Assembly (NCBI GenBank): GCA_000310025.1
Contig: FN649727.1
Coordinates: 7,339,110-7,403,109 of the forward strand
DNA: 64,000 nucleotides
Source of the DNA: Ectocarpus siliculosus
Taxonomy: Eukaryota; Sar; Phaeophyceae; Ectocarpales; Ectocarpaceae
Direction: 5' to 3'
In this document: one piece after another, positions 1 to 20,800 of the stretch
How positions within the stretch are numbered: position 1 is the first letter of the stretch
Layout: each line of letters begins with the position of its first letter
Position numbers and translations under genes: made by a program
Notes under the pieces: generated by a model
The model's database searches: none
Told to the model about the DNA's origin: nothing
The model's input: the letters and a program-made list of their open reading frames with translations, nothing else

Positions 1-62
1 GATACAAAAGATCGGCGGGACAGCTTCACGAACGGAAAGGGGGGCGATCAGTGTTGTTGATT

Positions 63-9771
<9,709 letters not shown>

Positions 9772-9964
9772 TCTCCAACAAGCTTACAGGCAGCACCTCG
9801 TTTGCTTGGTGCTTGGTGTGGATGTGCGCGGCTAGTGTGGATGTGCGGAGCAAATGCGGGCTCGAAGATGGATACCCCATGTTTCCCGCTCCGCGCCCCC
9901 CCCCCCGCCCCCTCAATGGGCACTCGCAGCGGACTGGAGTGCTTACACCACACAGCGAGAGAGC
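9772..9964. promoter_or_regulatory. Bidirectional upstream region of NBS1 and the POLE3-like gene
   Basis: Only 193 bp separate the two divergent start codons, so the promoters and both 5' leaders must overlap. Visible features are a 13-bp direct repeat, GTGTGGATGTGCG, at 9816-9828 and 9835-9847, and a C-rich, GC-box-like tract at about 9893-9912. No TATA box is evident. The role of the repeat is inference. Confidence 0.6.
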
Positions 9965-12596
9965 ATGGCCGAGAACAAGACCCCCGAGTTTGAGCCTCCC
10001 CAGGTTAGTGGAAGGGGAGTCGTGTGGTTTCCATCTATTGTTGGTCTTGGTGTAGGAATCTTGATTCGTGTGGTAAGCAAGGGAGGACACCATACCAATT
10101 TTTGGTTCACATCCCAGAGGCAGCCGGCATGCAGCTGGCAAGAGAGCCCTCGTACTGCTATGGATGCGCTCGTACGAAAGGTGGTTGCGTCAAGACTATG
10201 CTGGTCTTGCCTCTGTGGCCTTCTCAGGTCACAGGGAATCGCGTCTACGGTAGGACAAAGTTCTTCTTGGTGGCAGGGGGGCGAGCGTTCAAACCCTTCA
10301 AGTTTTTTAGAAAGTTTCTTGAAATTCAAACTGCGGTGCGTGCTTTTGTTGGAGCTCGTGCTGGCGGTGGCGGTAGATTATCTGATCTACAGCAGCAGCA
10401 TGGCCACGTAAAACAAGGAGGAGAACAGCGTTACCCTCTACCATGGTTTAACGATTGGACCAGTAGCCTAGTCGTGAAGGCACAAGGAGCAGTACCGTTG
10501 AGGAAGCTCTTTGCTCTATCGGTGATGTGGTTTTCCCTTGTCCCGCCGAACACTTCGCGGGATGTGTGATACAGAGTTATTAATTTTTTTTTTTTTTCGA
10601 AATATGACCCAACGAAACCATCTCTATCTGAGTCTAAGATCGATTAATAGCAATGAATCCATAGCGTCAGCGAAGGCTACCTGTATTTCCACGATTTCCC
10701 GAGCAGCACACAACGGTATCCCCCCTGTGGGTAACAGGCTCAACAAGACAGTTTGGTAGCCATCTTGTGCATCTCTCTGTATGTTATTTTATATTTCCGC
10801 GCGTGAAACAAAAGAGATTTTTATTCACGTGAGTTCTTCTCCTCAGAAATGCATAGCATCATAGTATGAGATCAAACAGTGGCAATACCTCCCACGAGGG
10901 TCGGTGTTGGTACTCCTCGTGAATAGGAAAGGGCAAATACATACAATGAGCGACACTCATTTCCTTAACTGTTCACGACCAGTTTGTCGGAGAACAACTG
11001 AGCAAAAATATCTGCTGGGTGCGTGGGTGGGTGGGTGGATCTCACCGAGCACGCTCGTATCCCTGTGTTCCTGTGGAAAAGGTTGGCATTTGGAGATTAA
11101 GAGGGAGCTCCTGACTCTCTCGAATGTTGCCTCTGTATTGCGTGGCAATCACTGCGAACAATTTTTCTTTTTCCATCTCTGTTCCTCCTACATAATACTT
11201 TGAAGTGTAGATTTTTTGTGCTACTGCTGCTAGTCCGAGCGATGGTGGAGCAGTTCGGCGCAGCCCACGGTTTTTTGTTGGTGGACGAGACGCACAACGA
11301 CAACGCGCGCATGTGCACACTCCCCCACCCCCCACCACATTGCCTTGTTTGATTTTCGCGTCCCACCTTGCCTGATGATGACGCCCTTTCTTTTTTGCAC
11401 CTGTGCTCCTGTTATAGGCGTGCGTGCAACGAGTCATCAAGTCGGTGCTCCCTGACAACGTTCAGATCGGCAAGGATGCCAAAGCAGCCTTCTCGCGCAG
11501 TGCGGGTATCTTCATCATGTGAGTGAATCATGCATGTGGCTGGGACTGCTGGCGAGATTATGTTTTTACGATTATGTCGCGCGCCGTTCGCTAATCCGTT
11601 TTTGCCGTTTGCCATCTACAGCAGGAGTGACTTCGTGACCACCGTCCGAATTCATGGAACAGATTTCGTGTTTCTGTCGTCCACTCCCGTGTTCCAGAGT
11701 GTTTATCGAGAAACTAATTGGGTCTGTTTCGATGTACGAAATGTTGGTGAACAGGTACCTGACGGCATGTGCGAATGACTTTTGCCGAGAAGCGAAGCGT
11801 CAGACTATCAGCGCCCAGGACGTCATGCAGGCCATCAAGGAGTTGGAGTTTGGAGAGCTAGAGGAGCCGCTCAAAGAGTACCTTGATCAGGTAAACTTAT
11901 GCTATGATGGATTGAGTTTGAATTTGTACAACTTCATACCGGTCTGTTTCGTTGCAGTATAGGTAACGGCTGCTTTCATGGACGACATCAAATTCCGCGT
12001 GGTCGCGTCATGTGGGGGTGTGTCCAAGGATGCCCTGTCTCCTTTCAGTCACACACCCTTTCCCCCATATGCTTGCGCTGCTGGCGTGCACGATTTCCTG
12101 TCCTCCCTACCCGTTGCTGAAACAAAAGTACCGTCGTGAGGCCAGCGCTAAGAAACAGAGCAAGGCCGCAATGGGGGCTGCAGGGCCTGCCGCAGCAAAG
12201 AAGGGGGAGGCAGGCGGCGACATGATGGAGGAGCCAGAAGCCGATGATGGGGAAACGGACGGCGCTGGCGCTGGCGCTGGCGATGACGCACAAGGTGGTA
12301 GAGACAGGGTAGTTAACGCTGCTGGTAGTGCTGATGCCCATCGACAACAACAATCAGGAGCCGTGCCGGGCGGTGGTGAGGCGGGAGCTATTGCGACTCC
12401 GACGGGCATGAACGTTGAGCGGCAGGAACCGCCATCCGGTTTGCAGCAGCAACAGAGGCCGCCACCACAGCAGCCCCCCGCGGCGTCCGCGGGCCTGGCT
12501 CCAATGGACGAGGACGGGGGTAGCCATGCAGCACCGGCACCAGCACCGGCCGTACCTGCTGCCGCTGGTTCGGGCGAGGGTGGCGTTGTAGGGTAG
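9965..12596 (+). CDS. POLE3: DNA polymerase epsilon subunit 3 / CHRAC17-like histone-fold protein
   Basis: Four exons join in phase: 9965-10003, 11418-11518, 11755-11890 and 12129-12596, giving 247 residues. After MAENKTPEFEPPQ comes a complete histone fold: CVQRVIKSVLPDNVQIGKDA, then FIMYLTACANDF, the L2 loop KRQTISAQDV, and the last helix IKELEFGELEEPLKEYLDQ running into YRREASAKK. This matches POLE3/Dpb4/CHRAC-17 closely, including the Y-R-R-E after the fold. The family pairs with a POLE4 or CHRAC15 partner in DNA polymerase epsilon and in CHRAC, handling histones at forks. The tail is longer than in human POLE3 (147 residues): an acidic stretch (EEPEADDGETD), then Gln/Pro/Ala-rich sequence. 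Intron 1 is 1.4 kb. An NF-YB paralogue is less likely because the DNA-contact signature of NF-YB is not seen. Confidence 0.88.
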
Positions 12597-13299
12597 ATTG
12601 GGAGCCGCCCGAGCGGAGGGAAGGACATGGTTCTTGTTTGCACGGGAATTCCGCCAAACGAGCGGTACAAAATTGTTGTCTACACGTTGATATTCTTGTT
12701 TTTGTATCATGGAGGGCGTGTGCAGCTAGTGGTTCCTCAGCTGCTTGTATATCTTAACCCGAGAGCATCCAGTGTGCCTGTTGATTGGTGGTCCACACGA
12801 AGCCCTTTGTGTTGTGAGCCTTCACGATAAGATGTGAACTGCGACGGGAGAAATACCGTATGATGTTCCTGGACATGGATTCTACATATACCACAGGATA
12901 CGAAAAAGTATGTTGAACGGCTGGCATGAAATACGGTCTCCTCTTCAACACTTGGTTTCAAACCCAAGTCGAATAGTGTCTTGTTTCCCACTCTCGCTGC
13001 CACCTTCAAAATGTGCGACGTGTACCAGCTTACTGCGCACCTATGAAATTGAACGAACGCGTCCGATCGAAACATCACCGCATACCGAGCACGGGCGAGC
13101 AACACCACGACTCATGGCTCAAGTTATAGACTGATCCAATTCGAAGCGCTCCAGTGGCGAGTTGACAATAAAACCCAATCGACCGTGCAGTAATAGAGTA
13201 TCGCAGACTTTTGCATGTTGATGGCACACAGCGATCACGAACCATTGGTTTGTACAGGGAATCGAAGGTAAGCTTTCATTTCCTTTTCCGCACCCCATT
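12597..13299. other. Tail-to-tail intergenic region
   Basis: These 703 bp lie between the stop codons of the POLE3-like gene (+) and the histidine-phosphatase gene (-). They should hold both 3' UTRs. I see no coding exon and no repeat. Confidence 0.6.
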
Positions 13300-16200
13300 C
13301 TAGGGACTCCCGTGTTTTGTGCCGAACCACGTGTTCACGAACCCGAGATCAAGCTCTACCCTTGCCGACCGAACTACCCACATATGCCCAGCCGGGCAGG
13401 AGCGCTTCTGCGATGACCCTACGACATCGTTCTCATCACGTTCGGTCGGTGACTCCACCAACGCCAGTTCGACGATGACCCTGCCCACCCCCGACTCCGT
13501 CACGATGCCACGCCGCCGCTCCTCCCGAAGTTCCCTGCGTGCCATGTCAATGGTATCGTCGTCGTCCTCCTCCCTCGAACTGCCCCCGGGGTTAGGTGCC
13601 GATCCCTCAGCTGGACAGGCTGCGAACACGATGGGTAATGTAAAGGCCCAGATAGAGGCGCCGTCGGGGTCGTAGAGAGTGAAATCCGCCAGTAGCACGT
13701 CCGCCACAGTGCCTGACAGACCGCCTGGCGTGTAATAGGGCACCCCGGGGCCAGAGCTGAGTGTCCGATCCGGGTCAGACACGGCCGCCGCACCACCACC
13801 GAAACTTGCAGCATTGTTTGCGCCAGGGTGCAAAATATCGATACGAACCACTGCAGCTCCGGGGTCATCGCCCACGGGAGATTGCTGAAGCTGGGGCGCC
13901 ACGTTGCGCGGCGGGCAGACACGACCATCCACAGCGGTCGATGCCTTCTCCCATAAGGGAACTCCCGCCGTCCTCAGGCCGAGCGCAGTCGCAAAGCCTT
14001 CGAGGCCGTGCCCAGGGCCGGCCGAGTCGTCGCCGAGATACCGGCCACGGGTACTGCTGCCGCCGCTAGGAACATTCCTCTCTGTCGCCCTCCTTGGACC
14101 ATGGGTTGCAACGTCAAGCAGCAACTCATGAGGGAAGTGAACCGTCAAAAAAGCAACCCCGCCATCATCTGTGCCGGAGTCCCGTTGACCACCGTGGCTG
14201 CCGGATGGAAGCACTCCGAGCAGGGCACAGCCGCGCCGCACGGGAGAAGAGGGAGTGGTTCTCGTGGTACAGGTATGACCACCGCCTCTTTCGCTGCTGC
14301 TCGAGCTGCTGCTGCTGCTCCCCGTAATGTCGTACAGTACAATAGCGTTATCAACGCTCTTTCCGAGCGCTCGGGCCGGTGAGAGAACAGGCCGTTCGTC
14401 GATTCGGGCCACAACAATCCGTGGGAGCAAGGTGGCCTCCTTGCCGGGCCAGGAAAGAGCCACACACATCGATCGAAGGTCCTTCACGGTCTCAAGGCTC
14501 GTGGGTACGTCAATTTTCGCGGAGCTGCTCAGAGAGAAGGTCCTGACACCGTTGTGGTTGACAGACGGCTCGCTCACAATGTTAGGTCGAGAGACCCATG
14601 CCCCTGTCTTTGCGCCTGTTGTCTGCACAACACTAACTGACTTGCCGTTAATTGTCACCGAAATGTCCCCACGCATGGCGACCACCGAGACGCGCAGGTT
14701 GTAGATGACTCCGACTCTCCTCTTTACGGTTGCCACCTTCTTGGCAATCTTGGCAGCGTGCATAGACGAGGCGATGGATACAGCAATCGCGAAGAGAACC
14801 TTAGGGTGCACGTGTGCTGCTGCTTTTTCTGGGTAAATTTCGCTTTCTCCACCTGCGGGAAGGACACCCTTGCTCCTATTCTTCAGACCCTCTGGGAGCC
14901 GCGCGTACAGTTCACCCCAGAGATACTCGTTCATTGTGGCGGGGGCAATCGAGGTGCAGATCGCTTGCGCCTGTGTTGGATCGGCGGGCACATGACGGGG
15001 GGGGACAGGTTCGTGGGGAATACATTCATATAGGAGCGGCATGAGCTCCGGTCCTCAAAAGTGGAATCGAAAACATGCACACAAAATACCTGGGATAATC
15101 GGGAACTTTCCAGTGATATCTCGATCACGACGTGGGGGCAATTAACTCTGTTGAACACGTTTTCTATATTGCACTTTCTTTGTCTGAGGAACCTACTCTC
15201 TCACCGTGCACAGCTCAGTGGGAGACAGAAACGAGAGCACGCCAGATGAGCCGCAGAGCACGTCGACCGGAACCCCTAAGAACCCTGCAAACGTAGAGCC
15301 ACCGCCCACGGCACGACGTCGTGACGAACGGTGAACAGCGACGCGAAAACCACGCCCGGCGAGGGAGCCCTCTCGTGGTGCAACGTTCTTCCCCCCGCCG
15401 GCCGCAGACACAGGACCACCGGAAACAAGATCACCTTTCATTGTCGTGGTAGAAGAGACTTTCTGGGAGCCGCTATCGGGCGTTCGCCGCGGTGGTGGCT
15501 CCGTTATACGCTCCCCGCCTCCACTTGCTGCCCCACCACCTTTCCCCCCCCCTACTACGCCAACAGCTGTTCCCTTGCCTGTTGATCGACGAGTAGACTT
15601 CTGTGTCGAAATCTCCGGGACTGTCGTTTTCCCTCTACCTGCTTGCGGGCCGCTTGCAGTGCTTCTCCCAGCTATGGGTTGCTTGCTTGTTCCCGCCGCC
15701 GACAGCAACGACTTGGAAGCGCCGCGCAGCCTTCGCATCAGCCCCGTAGGCCTCGACGACGAGCGTCTATCCTGATCATTTTGACGGCCCCCACTGTTTT
15801 CGCGAGAATTAGCACCTCTGCCAGTGCTTGCCCGTCGCTGAGCATCCTCTTTGGCTCCAGAATGGTTCTTAGCCCTGGGCTTCGGGCCCTTCATGTTGAC
15901 AGTCAATGCAGCTACCCTTGCGGCCAGTGCTTCTACTTCGCCCCCGCCGTCCTCATGCTCATTCCTCGGACGGCTTTCCTCTTCCATCATGGTCGAAGTC
16001 GGTCTCGCGTAAGGTGATTCTCCCTTGGGTTTGAGCGACTTTCCTGTGTTCGACAGCAGGTCGTGTATCTCGTACGTGCACAACTTTTTCTCCGGTGCGT
16101 TTACCTTGAATATGCCGATGCAGCAGTGTGGAGTGGGTACTTTCCTCCCTGCCATCGCTCTTGTGCCCTCCCTGTGCCCTGGTGATGAGTACGCGCGATA

Positions 16201-17136
16201 CGAAAATAAGCGTCATCAGTACATAAGCAAAGAGTGCCGACCCACCAACAACATGAAACCATTTGATGTGTAGAGCAACGTCCAAACGTATTCATGATGT
16301 CAAAGCCGACGATATACACACATGTAGATACAGCGAGTTTCTGTAGTGCTTCCCAAAAATCAAATAAGCGTTCACGTGAGTAAACCACGGGTCAGAGCTC
16401 ATAACTACGAGACGCGAGGCCATAACAAGGGTAGAGACTGCGAACAAGAACAATACGTGTTATCTGTGGTTTAGGGTTGGGGTCTAAGTGTACACTCACC
16501 CACAGCCAAGACGCGCGAGAAGCATTCACCGTCGCCATCGCTGCCTGCTCCTTGCTTCTCGCAGGCCTTGGCGGCTAGCCACGAGGCAGCACCACCAAAT
16601 GAAGTTGGTGCAAGCGGATCCCTAGGCACGATGGTGACCCCCGGAAAAGCTTCGATGATGTCTTCGTCGGTCAAAAGAGTGGCCTCGGCGCTTGAGTAGC
16701 CGATGTGCCTCAGCGCAGCGGTACACGAGCAGAGACCTGGCACCACTTGCAACGGGAGGTTCCCGAGGCTCTGCGAGATGCAGACAGCTGTCTGCACGGC
16801 TCGAACCAGTGGCGATGTGAACACGACGTCGAAGCTCCCCGGTTGTTTCTGCTGCCGGTTGAACGGCAGGCCTTTAAGATGTTGTCCAGCTCTGCACGCC
16901 TGCACATGACCGTAGCTTGTGAGGAATGGATCAAACCACCCGCCTGCCTTGCATCTGGGTGACTTTTCCCAGGCCCGTCTCTCTTCTCCCCGTACTTCGT
17001 CACATCGCTCGCCGTGTCGGACGTGCCACACCTCGTTGGTCCGCATGCTCGGTACGCTTCGAACTCCGATTCTGTGATCCGGTTTCGCTGGTGCTGCTGG
17101 TGCTGCTGGTGCTGCTGCGGTGGCTTCGGAAGACAT
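13300..17136 (-). CDS. Histidine-phosphatase (PGAM/SixA-type) multidomain protein
   Basis: Three exons join in phase: 17136-16500, 16178-15205 and 15045-13300, about 1,118 residues. The N-terminus carries the histidine-phosphatase signature WHVRHGER (His41), then FTSPLVRAVQTA. The second catalytic His appears only after splicing: exon 1 ends RVLAV and exon 2 begins GHREG (His214). Next come PTPHCCIGIFKV, a short coiled-coil-like stretch (VEALAARVAAL) and about 250 Ser/Gly/Arg-rich residues. The C-terminal 580 residues form one unbroken exon with hydrophobic strands (VIYNLRVSVVAMRGDISVTI) that I do not recognise; a C2-like beta domain is only a guess. Substrate is unknown. The start at MSSEAT is chosen because similarity to the 55.6-kb copy begins there. 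The exon 2 to exon 3 junction (acceptor GGAG/CTC) is the weakest call. Confidence 0.75.
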
Positions 17137-17819
17137 CCTTGCCTTGAACCTCCCTGTCGGAAACCCTTGTGCAACCAAGTCACGTGAACCGCTGCCGGTG
17201 TGTCTCTGGCGAGTTACGGCAGCGTCCAATACGGGAGAACGTTCTTCTGCAGGTAGATCATCTACCGTACGTTCTGATAATTTTCCTCGGGTGTAGCTGT
17301 ACAACAACGATGACTCGGATTGATGCCCTCACCCAGCGGCCTTCGGCTCTCTTCGACTCAAAACGTTCGGTCTTCGCCAGCAATATGATTTGTCCTATAT
17401 CGTGTCGTTTTCTGGAGTTCTCGCAGCTCGCAGAGGAGAACAGAGGAGAGGGATCCCGATCCTGGCGCTGGGCTGAGCTGTGATCAAGCAGCATGATGCA
17501 AGTGAGTGGAGTTGCCCCGCGTTCCGGGGCTCCGTGGTTCAGTACCTCCCCCGGCCCTAACGGTTTTCGTGATGTTGCTCTTCGTCTTCCTGCCGAGGTT
17601 CAGTAATCGTTCCGCGTACGTACACGAATAGGAGCAAAGGTGGACACACACGCAGACGAGTAAACAAATGACTTCAGTTGACAGTCGCGCTTGTTAGGCC
17701 GCTCCTTGGAGGGAAGCTTTTCTTGAGCCACTAGGTGGATTGTACACCGTGTCCTGTCACAGCAGTCTCGATTCCACCCTCGGTTGTTCTGTAGCTCACC
17801 GGGTTTCTTGATCAAGAAA
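17137..17819. promoter_or_regulatory. Divergent upstream region of the phosphatase and armadillo genes
   Basis: These 683 bp separate the two head-to-head starts (647 bp if the armadillo gene starts at 17784). No TATA box or repeat stood out. Shared regulation is inferred from geometry only. Confidence 0.4.
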
Positions 17820-20800
17820 ATGAGCGGGGACATGCTGCGGAAGAAACCAGCGTGTGTGCTGCGGAGGGACGCATGGCTCACCGAGTTGCGGCAGCTTGAA
17901 GACAGGGAATCGCTGCGCCCATGGCTACAGAAATATGGTGTGTGTAGATACAGTAGTGTGCAGCCTTGCGCCTGTCGACTAAATGTAGACAAGCAGAGAA
18001 CATGCAGTAGCCTTTCTGTGTAGACTGACACTCAGCGGCAGAAACATGAGCCGAAGGCTCTGAATGTGGTACTTCAATAGTCCACTGAAGCATGTTTTTT
18101 TTTATGACACTTCTCTGTTCCTGAGACAACCTACTTGTGTGTGTCATCCATTGTACTACATATCTCTACAAACTAGAGCGAGTTTGGTCACAATACTGCT
18201 ACACGGCAGTTAGTTGCATGTCGTCGCAATGCAAGATCGTCGCATCTAAAGTTTGGGCTGTGGTCTAGAGAATGTACCTGGTGCACGGCAACCTCTATAG
18301 GCTTGCTGTTCGCTTCGTGTGCGTGCTTTTTCTCCAGGGTGCTTTGAGAAGAAGAACGCATGGTCCTCCTCAGGAGTAATACATCTTGATAATCTCAAGG
18401 AACTGGCTAAGAAATTTCGCCTGCACAAGTCAATCCCCAACTTTTTTCGAGACTACACGACCGAAGACTCGCTGGTCGCGGTGTTGAAGCGGTATGTTCG
18501 CAACAACGCGGCCTTCCTATCGCTGGCTCCAGTTTCGGTCGCCAGAGCGCGACGCTCTGGTGGCAATCACCAGACCGAACCCGCAGTTGGTGCAGTTGAT
18601 GCAGTCGGCGCAGGAGGCACGGGTGGCGGCAGTGGCGGCTGTGGTAGCGACCCGCCACACGCCGCAGGACACACCTCATCGATGGACAGTGCATCCCTTC
18701 TTGACGGGGGGGCAAGCTTAGGGTCCGGTGGCATGACAAACGGGATGAACGACGATGCAAACAGCGCACAGCCGACAAAAACAACGATCTCGGGGGACTC
18801 CGAGCCTCGCAACCCTCAGCACCGCACCGCGTCGGGAAGCTTCGCAGGCATCTTGTCGAACGACGCTGTCCACCCCGGTGGAGCCGCTGCCGGCGGTGCA
18901 TCAGCTGGTCAAGTCTCAAAAGCATCGGGACACAACAGCAGTACAGCCGCACTTGGTGCGCCACACGCAACTCGAAACCTTCGCGGCCGCCGACTCAGCG
19001 AGAGCAGCGCACCAAATCGACCACTAAAGCCGAAACGCCCTACCAAGGCAAGCAGAGCTAAGACTGCCGGTTGCTTTGGTCTGGGTGAAGGGCGACGAAT
19101 TGTGACTCTGCCTCACATAAGCATGTAACCGGTTGGGAATCTTGCGGCTTGTGTCGCGGCGTCAGTTGATTTCCTTGCAACAATACTTTTGGAAAGGACT
19201 AATGTTCGGGCGCACATGTTGTCATCTTCTAGTTTTGAAGTATACGGATATCGACGGTTTTCTGAATGGTGAGCTCCAAGAACAATCACTTCCTTCTCAT
19301 TGCCCCTTGAACGATCGCTTCCAACCAAATCACTTGTTGCCGACGCAACCAGGCGAGCGTGTTGCTCAACCCGAACAACGGAGGGCGAAAGCTCTTCGGC
19401 TACTCGGACGCCGATCTCACCACCGGCATGATACAGATGAGTCGGGTGGGACTGACCTCTCGCACGGTGGACAGGATGCAGATCATCTGCAACCGGAACA
19501 AGCGCCTCAGCACTTCGCCGGGCATGCGCCAAAACGTTTCAGGGGACGGCGGCCAGAGGGGTGGGGGCGGAGGGGGCGCGGGTACCAGCGGCGTGGCAGG
19601 GAGCGGTGAGGACCGGCATGGGCCCATGGGTGGCGCCATGGGAGGCGCCCGTCAAGGCGCTCAGACCGCGCCGGGAGGGTCTGGGAGTGGACCTGGGTCC
19701 ACAAAGCATGGTAGGAGCGCCCCCGGTGGGGTAGCGATGACTGACGACGGGGAAGGCGGAGAAGGCACGGAGGAGACTCGCGGTGGAGGGGGCTGGGGGG
19801 ACGGCCGAGAGGGCAGTGGGCATCACGATGGCGTCATCGAGGATAACGATCATAGTCAGATCCTCAAGATCAAGGCCGCTCAAGCGCTGTTCAGGATGTC
19901 ATTGGAGCCTGGAGGGGAGGTGAATTGGAACAGATAGTTCAGCCGGTTGCTGCAGAATCGGTCGGTAGTAGAGTGGCTCCCACAAAATAGTGAGGTGTGG
20001 AATCCGGAGCGACGCAAAGTTCCAACATAGTCAGTGAGGGTATAGATCGCGTCGTGTGGTTTCCCTAGAGACGACGAGGAAATCACACCTGTAGCGTGGG
20101 TCGGTCCATAGGAAAAAGTACGCGGAAGTGCACATGATTCCGAATGTTGATCCTACGTTGTTTATTTCATCCTGCGACAGAGATTCCCACGTTCCACGTC
20201 TGTCCCTCACGTACACGCTCAGACGAAGTTGGTGCAAGATGGCGTGGTGGTTGCTCTGATGAAGCTGATCAACGTTGAGAGCGTGCCGGCACACAGACTT
20301 GTTTCTGGTTGTCTTGCCAATCTCACAACAACCAGGGACGTCAGTTGGGAACTGATTCAAGCGAAAGGCCATCAGGTGCGGTTCAAATCAAAATCAGCAC
20401 GCGCTGTATCAACTACGTTTGTGATCGGAGCGAGAAAGGCAAAGGATGAGCACTCAGCCCGAAGGGGGTCCACCCTCAGTTGCAGAATGCATACGGAAAC
20501 TCCACGTTCGTGCTTGGTTAAGAAAAGACCTACACTCGTAGCAAAATCAAGCTAAGCTCTTCTGTGTACTACATACAACCGAAACAAGTGTTCTACCTCT
20601 CTGCGCAGTCAGCATTGTCGAATCCGTCCCTCTCAACCCCACGCTTGGCAGGTACTCGCTTTCTTGGTGAACGGGGTGAAGACGCGGGACCCCATCACCT
20701 TATCAAACGTTGCGACAGCCTTGTGCCGTTGCACCTATGAGGCGCGGAACCACGAGCGCCTCGTCACGGAGTTCAACGCGGCGCAGGCGCTGTGCTACAT

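Noticed and set aside
10024-10569. 181-codon frame in intron 1 of the POLE3-like gene
   Set aside because: The exons at 9965-10003 and 11418-11518 join in phase and rebuild the histone fold without it.
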